Made by a program: the position numbers and the translations under genes. A DNA stretch of 24,235 nt from assembly GCA_030428695.1 (NCBI GenBank), contig JAUIEM010000116.1, positions 1 through 24,235 on the forward strand. The letters are read 5' to 3'. Under the pieces are notes generated by a model, which saw nothing but the letters and a program-made list of their open reading frames with translations, did not search any database and was not told the DNA's origin. Position 1 is the first letter of the stretch. Each line of letters begins with the position of its first letter. The DNA is from a bacterium (GTDB taxonomy: Bacteria > Planctomycetota > J058 > JAJDCP01). Shown here piece after piece: positions 1 through 12,076 of this stretch.

Positions 1-1695
<1,695 letters not shown>

Positions 1696-1699
<4 letters not shown>

Positions 1700-4600
1700 G
1701 CGGCCTGGAAACCTACGGCGGGCCGGTGTCGGCGGCCCTCGAACAGGAGCTGCGCGGCTTCCTCCAGAAGCACCGCATCGCCGTGTGGCTCGACGACGGC
1801 TCCTACGCCCCCTTCGTCCGCCGCCTCGCCGCCGCCCGCGAGGCCGGCCGCCTGCCCTACGCGGTGCACGCCTACGACGGCAGCTTCCTCGCCCTGATGG
1901 CCGCCCTCAGGGACGCGGGCGGCGGCGCCGAGAAGCCGCTCCTGCTCCTGTACCTGCCCGGCTTCAGCGAGGAGACCGTGCGCGACACGCCCCTGCTCGA
2001 GCTGTACGCCGCCGGCCGGCGCTTCCGCAAGGCCCTCGACACCTTGATCCGCGAGACCGCGAGCGGGCGGCTGCCGCCGGCGTCCATCGACGACTTCCTC
2101 CAGGCCACCCCCGCCCCCCGCCTCGAAGATGCCGACCTGTGGCTGCACCGGGCCGAGCCGGGCGGAGAGCTGAGCGCCGAGCTGTTCACGCAGCACCTCG
2201 ACGCGCTGTACCTCGACCTCCACAACGGCGGCAGGATCCACAGCCGGCTCGCCGCGGGCCGGGCCGACAGCGAGGAGATCCTCGCGCACTTCGAGGCCCG
2301 GATCGGCATGCCCCGGGGGTGGTACGCGGAGCTGCGTGGAGCGGCGTCTTCACCGGGAAGACGGGCGGGGGTAAACCCCGCCCCTACCTCCGGAAACGCA
2401 CACGGGACACAACCCGCCCCTACCGCAGGACCGGACGCCGCAAAGCATCCCCCCACGCCCCCCGCAAACATGCGCGCCGAGGGAGGTAGGGGAGGGGTTC
2501 ACCCCCTCCCGCCGGACGCGGGAAGATCCACCTCCGCGGGCGGAACCTCCGCGGACGTTTCCTCCCCCACGCCGACCCGGCAGCGGCCCGCCGACCTCGC
2601 CCGGGCCTGCGCGAGCTGGGCGCTGTGCGTCGAATACGTCGCCGACCTCGAGCGCCCGCCCAGGAGCCCGGCGCTCGCCGCCATCCCCGGCCTGGACAAG
2701 AGCCTGGTCGAGGCCTGCACGGGGCTGTGCCGCTTCCTGCGCGCCCACGACCCCGAAGCCTACGAGCAGCTCGCCGACCGGCTCGAGGCCGAGCTGCCCG
2801 CGGAGACCGCCGACCCGGACGCCGAGGTGCTCGGCCAGATCGACACCTTCCGCTTCGAGGAGAACGCGATCCTCGACTCCGCCCTCGAGGCCCTCGCCGC
2901 CGAGCGCTGGGACCTGGCCGCGCGCTGGGCCCGGGAGCGCACCGACGGCGGCTCCTTCTGGTTGAGCCGGGACCCCCGGCGGCCGGTCGTCTGGCAGCTC
3001 GTCGCCAGCGCCGCCGCCCTCGGCCAGGCGCTGGTCGCGGCCGGTCCGCGGCTGCCGGCCTGCGACAACCTCGGCGCCGCGGTGGCCGCCTACACCCGCA
3101 GCGGCGCGGCCGTCGACCGCGCCCACCGCCAGCTCGAACAGCAGGCCAGCCGCAGCCTGCAGCCGCAGCTTCCCCGCTTCGAGGCCCTGCGCCGCCGGCG
3201 CGACGCGCTGCGGGAGCTGTGGCGGCGCTGGGCGGACGGCTGGGCGGAGAGCTTCAACGCCCTGTGCGAGCGGGTCGGCTTCCTGCCCCCGCCCGCCCTG
3301 CGCCAGCGCGACATCTTCGACGAGGTCGTGCGGCCCCTGACCGCGAAGGGCGGGGCGACCGCCCTGTTCGTGGTCGACGCCCTGCGCTTCGAGATGGCCG
3401 CCGAGCTCGAGGCCCGCCTCGGCGACCAGAAGTCGACCACGGTCCGGCTCGACGCGCGCCTCGCCGAGCTGCCGACGGTGACCGAGGTCGGCATGAACGT
3501 GCTCGCCCCCGTCGTCCGCGACGGCCGCCTGTTCCCCGCCCTGAACAAGAAGGGGAAGATCACCGGCTTCGCCGCCGGCGAGTTCCGGGTCGGCGCGCCC
3601 AGGGAACGCAACCGGGCGATGCGCGAGCGCATCGGCGGGGGCTGCCCCTGGCTGAGCCTGGAGGAGGTGCTCGCCCTCGAGGCGACCAGCCTCAAACGGC
3701 GCGTCGCCCAGGCCCGGCTGCTCGTCGTCCACAGCGAGGAGATCGACAAGGCCGGCGAACGCGGCGCCGGGCTCGCGGTCTTCGACGGCGCGCTGCAGAA
3801 GCTGCGCGCGGCCTGCCAGCTGTTGCGCGAGGCCGGCGTCCGGCGCTTCGTCATCACCGCCGACCACGGCTTCCTCCTGCTCGACGACAAGACCCAGGAG
3901 GTCCAGACCCACGGCCGCAAGATCGACCCCCAGCGCCGCCACTGCCTGACCCTCGACGCCGCCGACCGCGACGCCGAGGTCCGCGTGCCGCTCGCCGCCC
4001 TCGGCTACGAGGACGTCGCGCAGCAGCTCGTGATGCCGCGCACGACCGCGGTCTTCGACACCGGCCGCCGGGCGCGGCCCTTCGTGCACGGCGGGAACTC
4101 CCTGCAGGAGCGCGTCATCCCGGTGCTGCGCATCGTCCACAAGGAAGAGCTGAGCAAGAGCCAGGTCGCCTACACCCTGCAGGTCGCGGCGGGCGAGCCC
4201 CTCGCCGGCATGCACTGCCTCGAGGCGACGGTCGCGGCGCCCCGGCAGCTCGAGCTGAATTTCACCGGCCAGCCGGACGTCGAGCTCGCCCTGCGCTGCC
4301 CGGGCGAGGGCATCACCGTCGAGCTGTGCGACGCCCGCAAGGGGGCACGCCTCGAGAGCGGCGCGATCGTCGCGCGGGTCGGGCATCCCTTCGAGGTCTT
4401 CTTCCGCCTGCTCGGCCAGGACGACCGGCGCGAGCGCGTCGAGCTCTACCACCCGAGCGGCGCCCTCGCCCCCGCCGGGCCCGCCGTGCGCTTCACCGTC
4501 GCCGCCTCGCGCCACCGGGCCGGGCAGGCCGTGGAGGCGCCCGCGCCGGCCGCTCCGGAGGCCTGGCTGGAGCAGCTCCCCGAAGGCGTGCGCGCGGTCT

Positions 4601-4781
4601 TCGCCCACCTGGCGGCGCACGGCGCCCTGACCCTGGTCGAGGCGACCGGGCTGCTCGGCGGCGCGCGCCAGCAGCGCCGCTTCGCCCGCAACTTCGAGAA
4701 GCACGCCGCGCTCGCGCCGTTCGACGTCGCGATCCAGGTCACCGACGGTGTGCAGCGCTATGTCCGGCGAGGAGGTTCCCG

Positions 4782-4785
<4 letters not shown>
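1696..4785 (+). CDS. pglZ: BREX PglZ, alkaline-phosphatase-superfamily protein
   Basis: A 1029-residue protein; the ATG overlaps the pglX stop in ATGA. PglZ is a core BREX protein of the alkaline phosphatase superfamily, and members of the family need metal-binding residues for defence. The phosphatase-like core shows 'FVVDALRFEM' (D561), 'VVHSEEIDKAG' (H679) and 'VITADHGFLLL' (D723, H724). The N-terminal third (residues 1-215) has the PglZ start 'KHRIAVWLDDGSY'. Two odd features stand out. Residues ~216-295 are a low-complexity insert built from G/C-rich palindromic repeats (see repeat entries). Residues ~955-1028 form a C-terminal domain homologous to the C-terminus of the TerY-P kinase at 9071-10990. 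A beta-rich region (~840-940) separates core and tail. The gene lies directly after pglX rather than after pglY, which favours BREX type 6 over type 2. Confidence 0.9.
2363..2387 (+). repeat. G/C-rich palindromic repeat unit, copy 1
   Basis: A 25-base imperfect palindrome of the form GGGCGGGGGTAAACCCCGCC followed by CCTAC. The reverse complement of bases 9017-9041 matches it at all 25 positions. It lies inside the pglZ reading frame and is translated as part of 'GVNPAPT'. Confidence 0.9.
2486..2510 (-). repeat. G/C-rich palindromic repeat unit, copy 2 (reversed)
   Basis: The same unit in inverted orientation inside pglZ, starting GTAGGGGAGGGG and ending CCCCCTCCC. Its reverse complement matches bases 8962-8986 at 24 of 25 positions. 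Copies 1 and 2 face each other across ~100 bases, the same head-to-head layout seen in the element at 8917-9065. Confidence 0.85.
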
Positions 4786-6088
<1,303 letters not shown>

Positions 6089-6092
<4 letters not shown>

Positions 6093-8899
6093 CCGTCTTC
6101 TCCCGCTTCGCCCCCCGCCTCCAGCAGGCGATCGTCGCGCGGCTCGGCTGGTCGAGCCTGCGGCCGGTGCAGGAGCAGGCGGGGGAGAAGCTGCTCGCCG
6201 GGCACAACGCGGTCATCCTCGCGCCGACCGCGGGGGGCAAGACCGAGGCGGCGATGTTTCCGCTCCTGTCCGACCTGGTCGAGGATCAGCCCATCGGCCT
6301 CGGCGCCCTCTACATCGCGCCGATCAAGGCGCTCCTGAACAACCAGGCGGAGCGGCTCGGGGTGTACACCGGGATGGTCGACCTGTCCCGCTTCGTCTGG
6401 CACGGGGACGTCGGGACCAGCCGCCGGCAGGCCTTCCTGCGGGCGCCCGCGACCCTGCTGATGACGACGCCGGAGTCGCTCGAGGTGCAGCTCGTCTCGC
6501 AGAAGGTCGACGCGCTGCGGCTGTTCCGCGAGGTCCGCGCGGTCGTCGTCGACGAGATCCACGCCCTGGCCGGGACCGACCGCGGGGCGCACCTGCTCAG
6601 CGTGCTCGAGCGCATCGCCCGGATCTCGCGCCACGACCTGCAGCGCGTCGGGCTCAGCGCGACGGTCGGCAACCCCGCGGCCATCCTCGGCTGGCTGCAG
6701 GGCACCTCGGCGCGGCCGGGGGCGGTGATCGATCCGCCCCATCCGCCGAGCCCCCGGCGGATCGCGATCGCCTTCCGGCCCGCGCTTCCGGACCAGCCGG
6801 ACTCCCCGAGCCTGACCGCCGCCGCGGCGCAGGTCGCCCGGGGCTGCAAGAGCCTGTTCTTCTGCCAGTCGCGGGCCCGGACCGAGGCGGTGGCGGAGGC
6901 GATGCGGCGGCAGGGCGTCGAGGTCTTCGTCCACCACAGCTCGGTCTCCCGCGCGGAGCGGGAGCTGGCCGAGGAGCGCTTCCACCGCGGCGCCCACGCC
7001 TGCATCGCCTGCACCTCCACCCTCGAGCTCGGCATCGACGTCGGCGACCTCGACAAGGTGCTGCAGCACGAGGCCCCGGCCACGGTCAGCTCCTTCGTCC
7101 AGCGCATGGGACGCACCGGCCGGCGGGCCGGGCGCGTCGCGAACACCACCTTCTTCTGCGAGTCGACCGAGAGCGTGCTGCAGGCCACCGCCCTGGTCGA
7201 GCTGGCCCGCGCGCGGTGGATCGAGGACGTCGAGCTCTCCGACCGCTGCTGGCCGGTGCTGATCCACCAGCTCCTCGCGATGGCCCTGGCCGAGAACGGC
7301 GTGCGGCCCGAGGCCTGCTGGGAGCACCTGCACCGGCTGCCCGACTTCCGCGGCATCCAGCGCGCGGAGTTCGACCGCCTGCTCGCCTGGATGCAGCGGG
7401 ACGGCTCGCTGCTCCTGACCAGCGGGCTGCTCGTGCTCGGTCCCAAGGCCGAGCGCAAGTTCGGGCGGCGCAACTTCATGCAGCTCTACGCGGTGTTCAG
7501 CAGCCCCCAGTCGTACCTGGTCGAGACCGCCGAGGGCCTGCCGATCGGCAGCCTGACCCAGGCCTTCGTCGACAACCTCGTCGACCAGGTCAGCAGCTTC
7601 CTGCTCGCCGGCCGCGCCTGGACCGTCCAGCGCATCCTGCACGACGAGCGCCGGGTCAAGGTCAACCCCGCCCCGCGCGGGCAGCAGCCGAGCTGGGCGG
7701 GCAGCTTCATCCCGCAGTTCCTCAGCCGCGAAGTCAGCCAGAAGATGCTCGAGATCCTGACCAGCCGCACCCGCTACCCCTACCTCCGCGACAACGCCGC
7801 CCGCAGCCTCGACGCCCAGCGGGAGCTGTACGCGGGGGTTCTGCGGCCGGGCGAGGGCGGGCTGCAGGTCAGCGACGACGGCTCGGAGGTCACCTGGTGG
7901 ACCTTCGCCGGCGGACGGATCAACTCGACCCTGCGCTACGCCCTGTCCGCCTTCGACGACACCTGGAAGATCAGCGCCAGCAGCGAGCACCTGACCGTGA
8001 AGGGCGAAGGCTCGATCCACGGGCCCTTCCAGGACGCCGTCGCGCGCCTCGAGGAGCTCGAGACCTGGGAGGACACCGCGCTCTGGAAGCGGGTGTACGC
8101 CTCGCTGCCCGCCTTCCGCCTCAGCAAGTTCCAGGCGCTGATGCCGCCCTGGGTCGAGCGCGAGATGATCGCGACCTACCTGCTCGACCTCGACGGAGCC
8201 TGGCGCTGGCTGTCCGGCACGCGCGCCGCGGAGCCGCAGGGGGCGGAGCTGGGCGCGGTGCTCGCGAAGGTCGCGCGCGCGTCCTCCACGGCGGCCGCGG
8301 CGGAGGCGCCGGAAGTGCCGGTCGCGCCGGAGGTGGCGGTCCCGGTTCCGACGACCCGGCCGGACGGACGCGCCCTGCGCTGGGTCGAGGAGCAGGACGC
8401 CTTCGAGGAGGCCTGCCGGACGCTGTCCCGGGAGCCGCTGATCGGCCTCGACGTCGAGACCACCATCCGCGACCAGCGCCTGTGCCTGATCCAGATCGCG
8501 AGCCCCTCGACCACCTACCTGATCGACCCGCTCGCCGTCGCCAACCTGCTGCCGCTGGGACAGGTGCTCGGCGCGCGGAAGGTGCGCGTCGTCATCCACA
8601 ACGCCTCCTTCGAGCGCCGCGTCCTCGGCCGCTACGAGCTCGCGATCGAGAACGTCGTCGACACCCTGCGGCTGTCGCGCCAGGTGCGGGGGAAGGTCGA
8701 AGGCGGGCACAGCCTGAAGGCGGTCTGCGCCCGCGAGCTCGGCATCGCGCTCGACAAGGGCGAGCAGACCTCCAACTGGGCGCGCCGGCCCCTGTCCCCG
8801 GCGCAGATCGCGTACGCCGCCCTCGACGCCGAGGTGCTCCTGCAGCTGCTGCCGATCCTCGAGGGGGACGATCAGCAGCTGCGGCTGGGGACGTGGTGA
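6089..8899 (+). CDS. brxHI: BREX helicase BrxHI (Lhr-like SF2) fused to a DEDDy 3'-5' exonuclease domain
   Basis: A 936-residue protein. The GTG start overlaps the brxD stop (GTGA). Residues ~1-380 are an SF2 helicase core: TAGGKTE (47-53, Walker A), DEIH (155-158), SAT (190-192) and QRMGRTGR (338-345). Residues ~400-700 follow the Lhr-type accessory region, including 'QQPSWAGSFIPQFLSREV'. After an Ala/Val/Pro-rich linker (~728-755) comes an RNase D/WRN-like exonuclease domain: D788-x-E790 in 'GLDVETT', 'HNASFERRVL' (837-846) and Y909-x3-D913. That makes it DEDDy-type, with Glu842 where motif II often has Asp. BrxHI is a DNA helicase of BREX types 2 and 6. The exonuclease could trim a strand that the helicase opens, but that is inference. 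The downstream stop is followed by the repeat element at 8917-9065. Confidence 0.9.
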
Positions 8900-8961
8900 G
8901 GGGTTGGTGCCCCGAAGCGCAAGTTCTGTCCCGCGAGGGGAGGTCCGTTCCCGAAGTACGA

Positions 8962-8986
8962 GGGAGGGGGTAAACCCCTCCCCTAC
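8962..8986 (+). repeat. G/C-rich palindromic repeat unit, copy 3
   Basis: The unit in forward orientation with T/A in place of C/G at the mirrored arm positions, so base pairing of the arms is kept (GGGAGGGGG, TAAA, CCCCTCCCC, TAC). The paired change relative to copy 1 suggests that the hairpin itself is under selection or is copied as a unit. Confidence 0.85.
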
Positions 8987-9016
8987 ATGTTCGTCCTACA
9001 ACTGCTCGAAAATCCT

Positions 9017-9041
9017 GTAGGGGCGGGGTTTACCCCCGCCC
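9017..9041 (-). repeat. G/C-rich palindromic repeat unit, copy 4 (reversed)
   Basis: Begins GTAGGGGCGGGG and ends CCCCCGCCC. It is the exact reverse complement of copy 1 inside pglZ, about 6.6 kb away. Confidence 0.9.
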
Positions 9042-9070
9042 GACGAGCCAGGACAGAACTTACGCTGAGG

Positions 9071-10990
9071 TCAGTACTCGCGGATGTAGCGCTTGCCGCC
9101 CGGTGCGCTCTCGATGCGCACGGTGAAGGGCGCCTGCTTCAGGTACTTCGCCATGCGGTTGTCGAAGCGGCGCAGCCTGCGGGAATCACCGAGGATGGAG
9201 ATCGCATCCGCCTCGGTGGCCACGCCGTGCCGGGAAAGATGGCGGAGGAGCTTCCGCACCCCCTTGTCCTTGACCGCGCCGATCCAGCCTTCGTCGGCCT
9301 CCAAGGAGATCGGCCGCGACACCTGCGGCTCGGGCAGCGCGGCCTTGCTCTCCACGGGAGCCGGTCGCGGGACGGCGGTCACCGGCAGCGGAAGCGGGGG
9401 CGGAGCAGGGCTCGGAACGACGGCCTCGATCGATCGCGCGGGAGTCTGCGCGTCGAAGTCGAGGGTCGCCGCCGCGCCGCGTGGCGACGCGCTCTCCGGA
9501 GCCTTCGTCGAGCTGACGGGCTCAGGTGCGCGGGCGACCGGGCCCCTGTCCTTCCGGCCGATCCAGTTGACGTAGGCATACTGCATGGTCCCAGGATCGC
9601 CCAACCCCAGGATCTGTCCCTCCTGCAACGGCAGCCGCTCGCCTCGCCTGACCTTCTTGATGACGCTGCGGTCCCGGGCCAGCAGCGTGAGACTCTCACA
9701 AAGCAGGTTGTGCAGGAACCAGGAGTCGCCCTCCTGCTCGAAGCGTCCGATCGGACGCTGATCATGCCACGGCGCCGGCTCGATGTCGCAGCGCGCGTGC
9801 CACAGGTTCAGCGACTTCTGCGGAAAACCGGGGAGCCGGTCATCGGCGCGAGGGCGCAGCGTCCCTTGCGGCCCGGGTTCATAGAAGAACAGGACCGGGA
9901 TGCCGCGGGCCTCCTTGGAGCCCTGGCCACACCAGGGGCACTGGAGCTGCCCGACCAGCAGCGGAAAGCTGCCGTCGACACAGCTCCGGTTGGCGCAAGG
10001 CTGGAGGGTGTAGGTCAGGCGGCCCAGGGCTTCGCTCCACTCGTCCCCCGCCGGGCGCTCCTCGGGATGCTGCAGGCCGCGGACGAAGGCACGCTCGAAC
10101 AGGCCCGCCAGCGTCTCTCCGAGACACTTCGGATCGAAGTAGGCTCTCTTCGGCCGATTGCGCTCGTCGCTGGGGTGCGCGATGTAGATCCCGTGACGGC
10201 TGAACTGGCGGGCGACGATCTCCTCCGTCTCCTCGGGGGGCAGGCCGAACAGGTGCGGGCCGCGCAGCGGATGGCGGTAGAGAAGCAGCTCGTAGATCAG
10301 GACCGCCAGCGCGTGCCGATCGCTGAGGGTGTTGGGGGAGCGCCGGGCGCCTTCGAGCAGCTCGGGCGCGATGTAGCCAGGCGTGCCGATCACCGACGGG
10401 GGCGCGAAGCCTTCGACCACCAGGCTGTCGAGATCGATGATGCGCACGCGTCCGGTGCGAGGGTCGGCGACGACGTTGTTGGGGGAGAGATCCGAATGTG
10501 CCAGGCCGAGCTTGTGCATGCGGGCGACGGCGTTCGCGAGCCGCCAGGCGATCAGCAGCCGGCGGTTCCAGAGCTTGGCTGCCGCGGGCAGGCGCCGGTA
10601 GTTGCGGGGCGCGATCAGACAATAGAGGGGAATCATGCCGTCGGGAATCGGGTCGCAGGCCACCCCCAGCCGCGGATACTCGACGATGTGCTTCGGCCAC
10701 AGGAAGATCTTGCACCAGTACGCGGCCTTGGCGGGGTCCGGATCCCGGGTGCAGTTGAAGTCCCCGAGGATGCGCTCCAGACACTGGCGCTGGCCGTCGG
10801 CGGGTCGGTGGTAGAGCTTGATGAAGCGCGCGCGGTCGCGGCTGAGCCAGCCGGTCCCCATCGATCCACGCCCGACTGGATAGTCCTCGAGCTCGACGAC
10901 GCTTCCGTCAGCCAGGCGCACCGTCCTGGACTCGGCAGGAGGGAGCTGGGGCTGGAACCGGGAGCGCAAGGACGGATCGAGCTGACTCAT
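9071..10990 (-). CDS. TerY-P triad Ser/Thr kinase-like protein with zinc ribbon, FHA-like module and PglZ-type C-terminal domain
   Basis: A 639-residue protein; its ATG overlaps the stop of the upstream phosphatase gene. The kinase fold (residues ~25-330) has a glycine loop (G40, G42, G45), a Lys58 candidate, the catalytic loop HSDLSPNN (165-172) and D186 in 'IIDLDSL', where most kinases have DFG. The HxDLSPNN/DLD pattern is that of kinases linked to TerY-type VWA proteins (E. coli YegI-like). A zinc ribbon (C332, C337, C351, C354) and an FHA-like beta module (~410-475) follow. Next come a Pro-rich linker (~515-560) and a C-terminal domain (567-639) homologous to the end of PglZ. With the VWA and PP2C genes it forms the phosphorylation triad described as TerY-P, reported as an anti-phage system. 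The substrate is unknown; the shared PglZ domain suggests one linked to BREX. Confidence 0.87.
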   Translation of the reverse strand: MSQLDPSLRSRFQPQLPPAESRTVRLADGSVVELEDYPVGRGSMGTGWLSRDRARFIKLYHRPADGQRQCLERILGDFNCTRDPDPAKAAYWCKIFLWPKHIVEYPRLGVACDPIPDGMIPLYCLIAPRNYRRLPAAAKLWNRRLLIAWRLANAVARMHKLGLAHSDLSPNNVVADPRTGRVRIIDLDSLVVEGFAPPSVIGTPGYIAPELLEGARRSPNTLSDRHALAVLIYELLLYRHPLRGPHLFGLPPEETEEIVARQFSRHGIYIAHPSDERNRPKRAYFDPKCLGETLAGLFERAFVRGLQHPEERPAGDEWSEALGRLTYTLQPCANRSCVDGSFPLLVGQLQCPWCGQGSKEARGIPVLFFYEPGPQGTLRPRADDRLPGFPQKSLNLWHARCDIEPAPWHDQRPIGRFEQEGDSWFLHNLLCESLTLLARDRSVIKKVRRGERLPLQEGQILGLGDPGTMQYAYVNWIGRKDRGPVARAPEPVSSTKAPESASPRGAAATLDFDAQTPARSIEAVVPSPAPPPLPLPVTAVPRPAPVESKAALPEPQVSRPISLEADEGWIGAVKDKGVRKLLRHLSRHGVATEADAISILGDSRRLRRFDNRMAKYLKQAPFTVRIESAPGGKRYIREY

Positions 10991-12066
10991 CGACCGATCT
11001 CCTCGCCCGGACCCTCAACGCCTCCTGCCATCGCGCCGGGCCCGCTGTCCGGCCTTCGCGCGCGGAGCAGGCCGGGGTCCGGATCCACGCTTGCGGTTTC
11101 CGGAGCCAGTCCTTCGTCGATCCCGTGCGCCTCGCTCCGCCCTGCAGGTCGGGCAGCCGCCGCTGCGGCCTCCGCGCGGTCATCGATCGGGGACTTCTCA
11201 GCGGCGCTGTCACGCGTCGGATCCACCGGCGCGGGTCGCGGAACGCGGAACAGGCCGACCAGCGTGCGGTCATCCAACGAGCCCCGCTTCTGGTAGGAGA
11301 TCAGCTCGAGCAGCTCCTGACCGGCGCTCGCGCCCGGCTCGATCGCAGCCAGGCCGCGAATCAGGACCGGGCCGCCCTGCTTGAGCGGGATCAGGTCCGT
11401 CGCCACCCCGTCGGTCATCAAGATCAGACCGTCGAGCTCGTCGGACTTCCAGCTTTGCAGGCGCTTGTCGTCCAACGAGTCGAGAACCGACGCGTCGTGG
11501 AAGGGCCGCACCGCCCCCTCCTCGTTGTTGTCCTGAGGATCGAGCAGGGTCAGGAGGCGGCTCTTCTCTGCCCGGAACGCTCCCACGAGCCCATCCCCGG
11601 CCTGGAAAGCGGCGAGCTCGAGCTGATCGGCGCGCTCGACAGCCAGCGCCACGAGGAGCGTGGTCGCGAGCTGTCTCAACGGTGTCCGCAGCTGGTGCGA
11701 GGTCTGCTCGAGGGCGACGCGCGCTTCGTACAGCGCGCCCTTGAGCGCGTCGCGCACGTCGCACTCGGTCGTGGCGTCGAGGTGCCTGCACAGGGCTCGC
11801 ACGACCGTCGTCGCGCACAGCCGCGCCCCTTCGCGGGCGTGGCTCGCCGACCCGACCCCGTCCGCGACCGCCATCGCATACCAGCGCCGCGCGTCGAACG
11901 GCCCGGACATCGCGAGAGCGAAGGCATCCTGTCTCTCGATGTCCTGTTTCTCGTGGCTGCGGCCCCGCCGGCTCGCGCCGGCCAGGTACCACCCGCGGGC
12001 GGGGAGGACGAGGGTCCCGTGGTTCTGGTGGGGAGATCGCGTCGCGTCGTCGAGGAAGAGCTGCAC
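10987..12066 (-). CDS. PP2C-family protein phosphatase of the TerY-P triad
   Basis: A 359-residue metal-dependent Ser/Thr phosphatase that would reverse phosphorylation by the adjacent kinase. The PP2C motifs are 'VADGVGSASHAREGA' (D69, G70), 'AGDGL' (157-160, metal-binding Asp158), 'LMTDG' (216-220) and 'SLDDRT' (263-268, Asp265/266). The start is a GTG at 12066 because CTGAGGAGC lies just upstream at good spacing and homology begins there; the frame stays open to 12153, but that stretch runs into the VWA gene. Ten bases separate it from the VWA stop (12077), and its own stop overlaps the kinase ATG, so the three genes form one operon. The last ~60 residues are an Ala/Glu/Pro-rich low-complexity tail. 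Confidence 0.9.
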   Translation of the reverse strand: MQLFLDDATRSPHQNHGTLVLPARGWYLAGASRRGRSHEKQDIERQDAFALAMSGPFDARRWYAMAVADGVGSASHAREGARLCATTVVRALCRHLDATTECDVRDALKGALYEARVALEQTSHQLRTPLRQLATTLLVALAVERADQLELAAFQAGDGLVGAFRAEKSRLLTLLDPQDNNEEGAVRPFHDASVLDSLDDKRLQSWKSDELDGLILMTDGVATDLIPLKQGGPVLIRGLAAIEPGASAGQELLELISYQKRGSLDDRTLVGLFRVPRPAPVDPTRDSAAEKSPIDDRAEAAAAAARPAGRSEAHGIDEGLAPETASVDPDPGLLRARRPDSGPGAMAGGVEGPGEEIGR

Positions 12067-12076
12067 GGCTTGCTCC

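Larger units (their letters stand above)
2341..2580 (+). repeat. Low-complexity palindrome-containing insert in pglZ, in frame
   Basis: About 240 bases of repeat-derived sequence interrupt pglZ without breaking the frame. Starting from the 5' side they hold a perfect hairpin (GTCTTC, five-base loop, GAAGAC, 2346-2362), the forward palindrome unit (2363-2387), a half unit (AACCCGCCCCTAC, 2411-2423), a C-rich stretch and the reversed palindrome unit (2486-2510). A short direct repeat, CCTCCGCGG, follows near 2530-2555. Translation gives Pro/Gly/Ala-rich sequence with no expected fold, and ordinary PglZ-like sequence resumes near base 2584. The insert probably forms a surface-exposed, unstructured linker. 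Confidence 0.75.
8917..9065. mobile_element. MITE-like element with 15-bp terminal inverted repeats
   Basis: The left end GCGCAAGTTCTGTCC (8917-8931) and the right end GGACAGAACTTACGC (9051-9065) are inverted repeats matching at 14 of 15 positions. Between them lie two G/C-rich palindromes in opposite orientation. The 149-bp element encodes nothing and carries no transposase, so any movement would depend on one encoded elsewhere. I see no clear target-site duplication. It could instead be a REP/BIME-like structure or a bidirectional transcription barrier. Confidence 0.6.
8900..9070. other. Convergent intergenic gap
   Basis: A 171-base gap between the 3' ends of brxHI (+) and the TerY-P kinase gene (-). 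It is almost wholly occupied by the inverted-repeat element at 8917-9065. No coding potential is supported. Its strong palindromes could fold into hairpins in RNA from either strand and so slow or end transcription from both sides, but neither is followed by a T-tract, so no classical intrinsic terminator is claimed. Confidence 0.7.

Noticed and set aside
2350..4704. 784-codon open frame on the - strand opposite pglZ
   Set aside because: It is a shadow created by high third-position GC. The + strand carries recognisable PglZ motifs, and the antisense translation is repetitive with no domain pattern. The same holds for 104-1591 (-), 5972-8710 (-), 8987-11296 (+) and 18462-19607 (-).
7655..7690. 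Possible copy of the palindromic repeat in brxHI (encoding KVNPAPRG)
   Set aside because: The peptide resembles the repeat translation in pglZ, but the DNA lacks the mirrored arms and this segment fits the usual Lhr-like helicase sequence.
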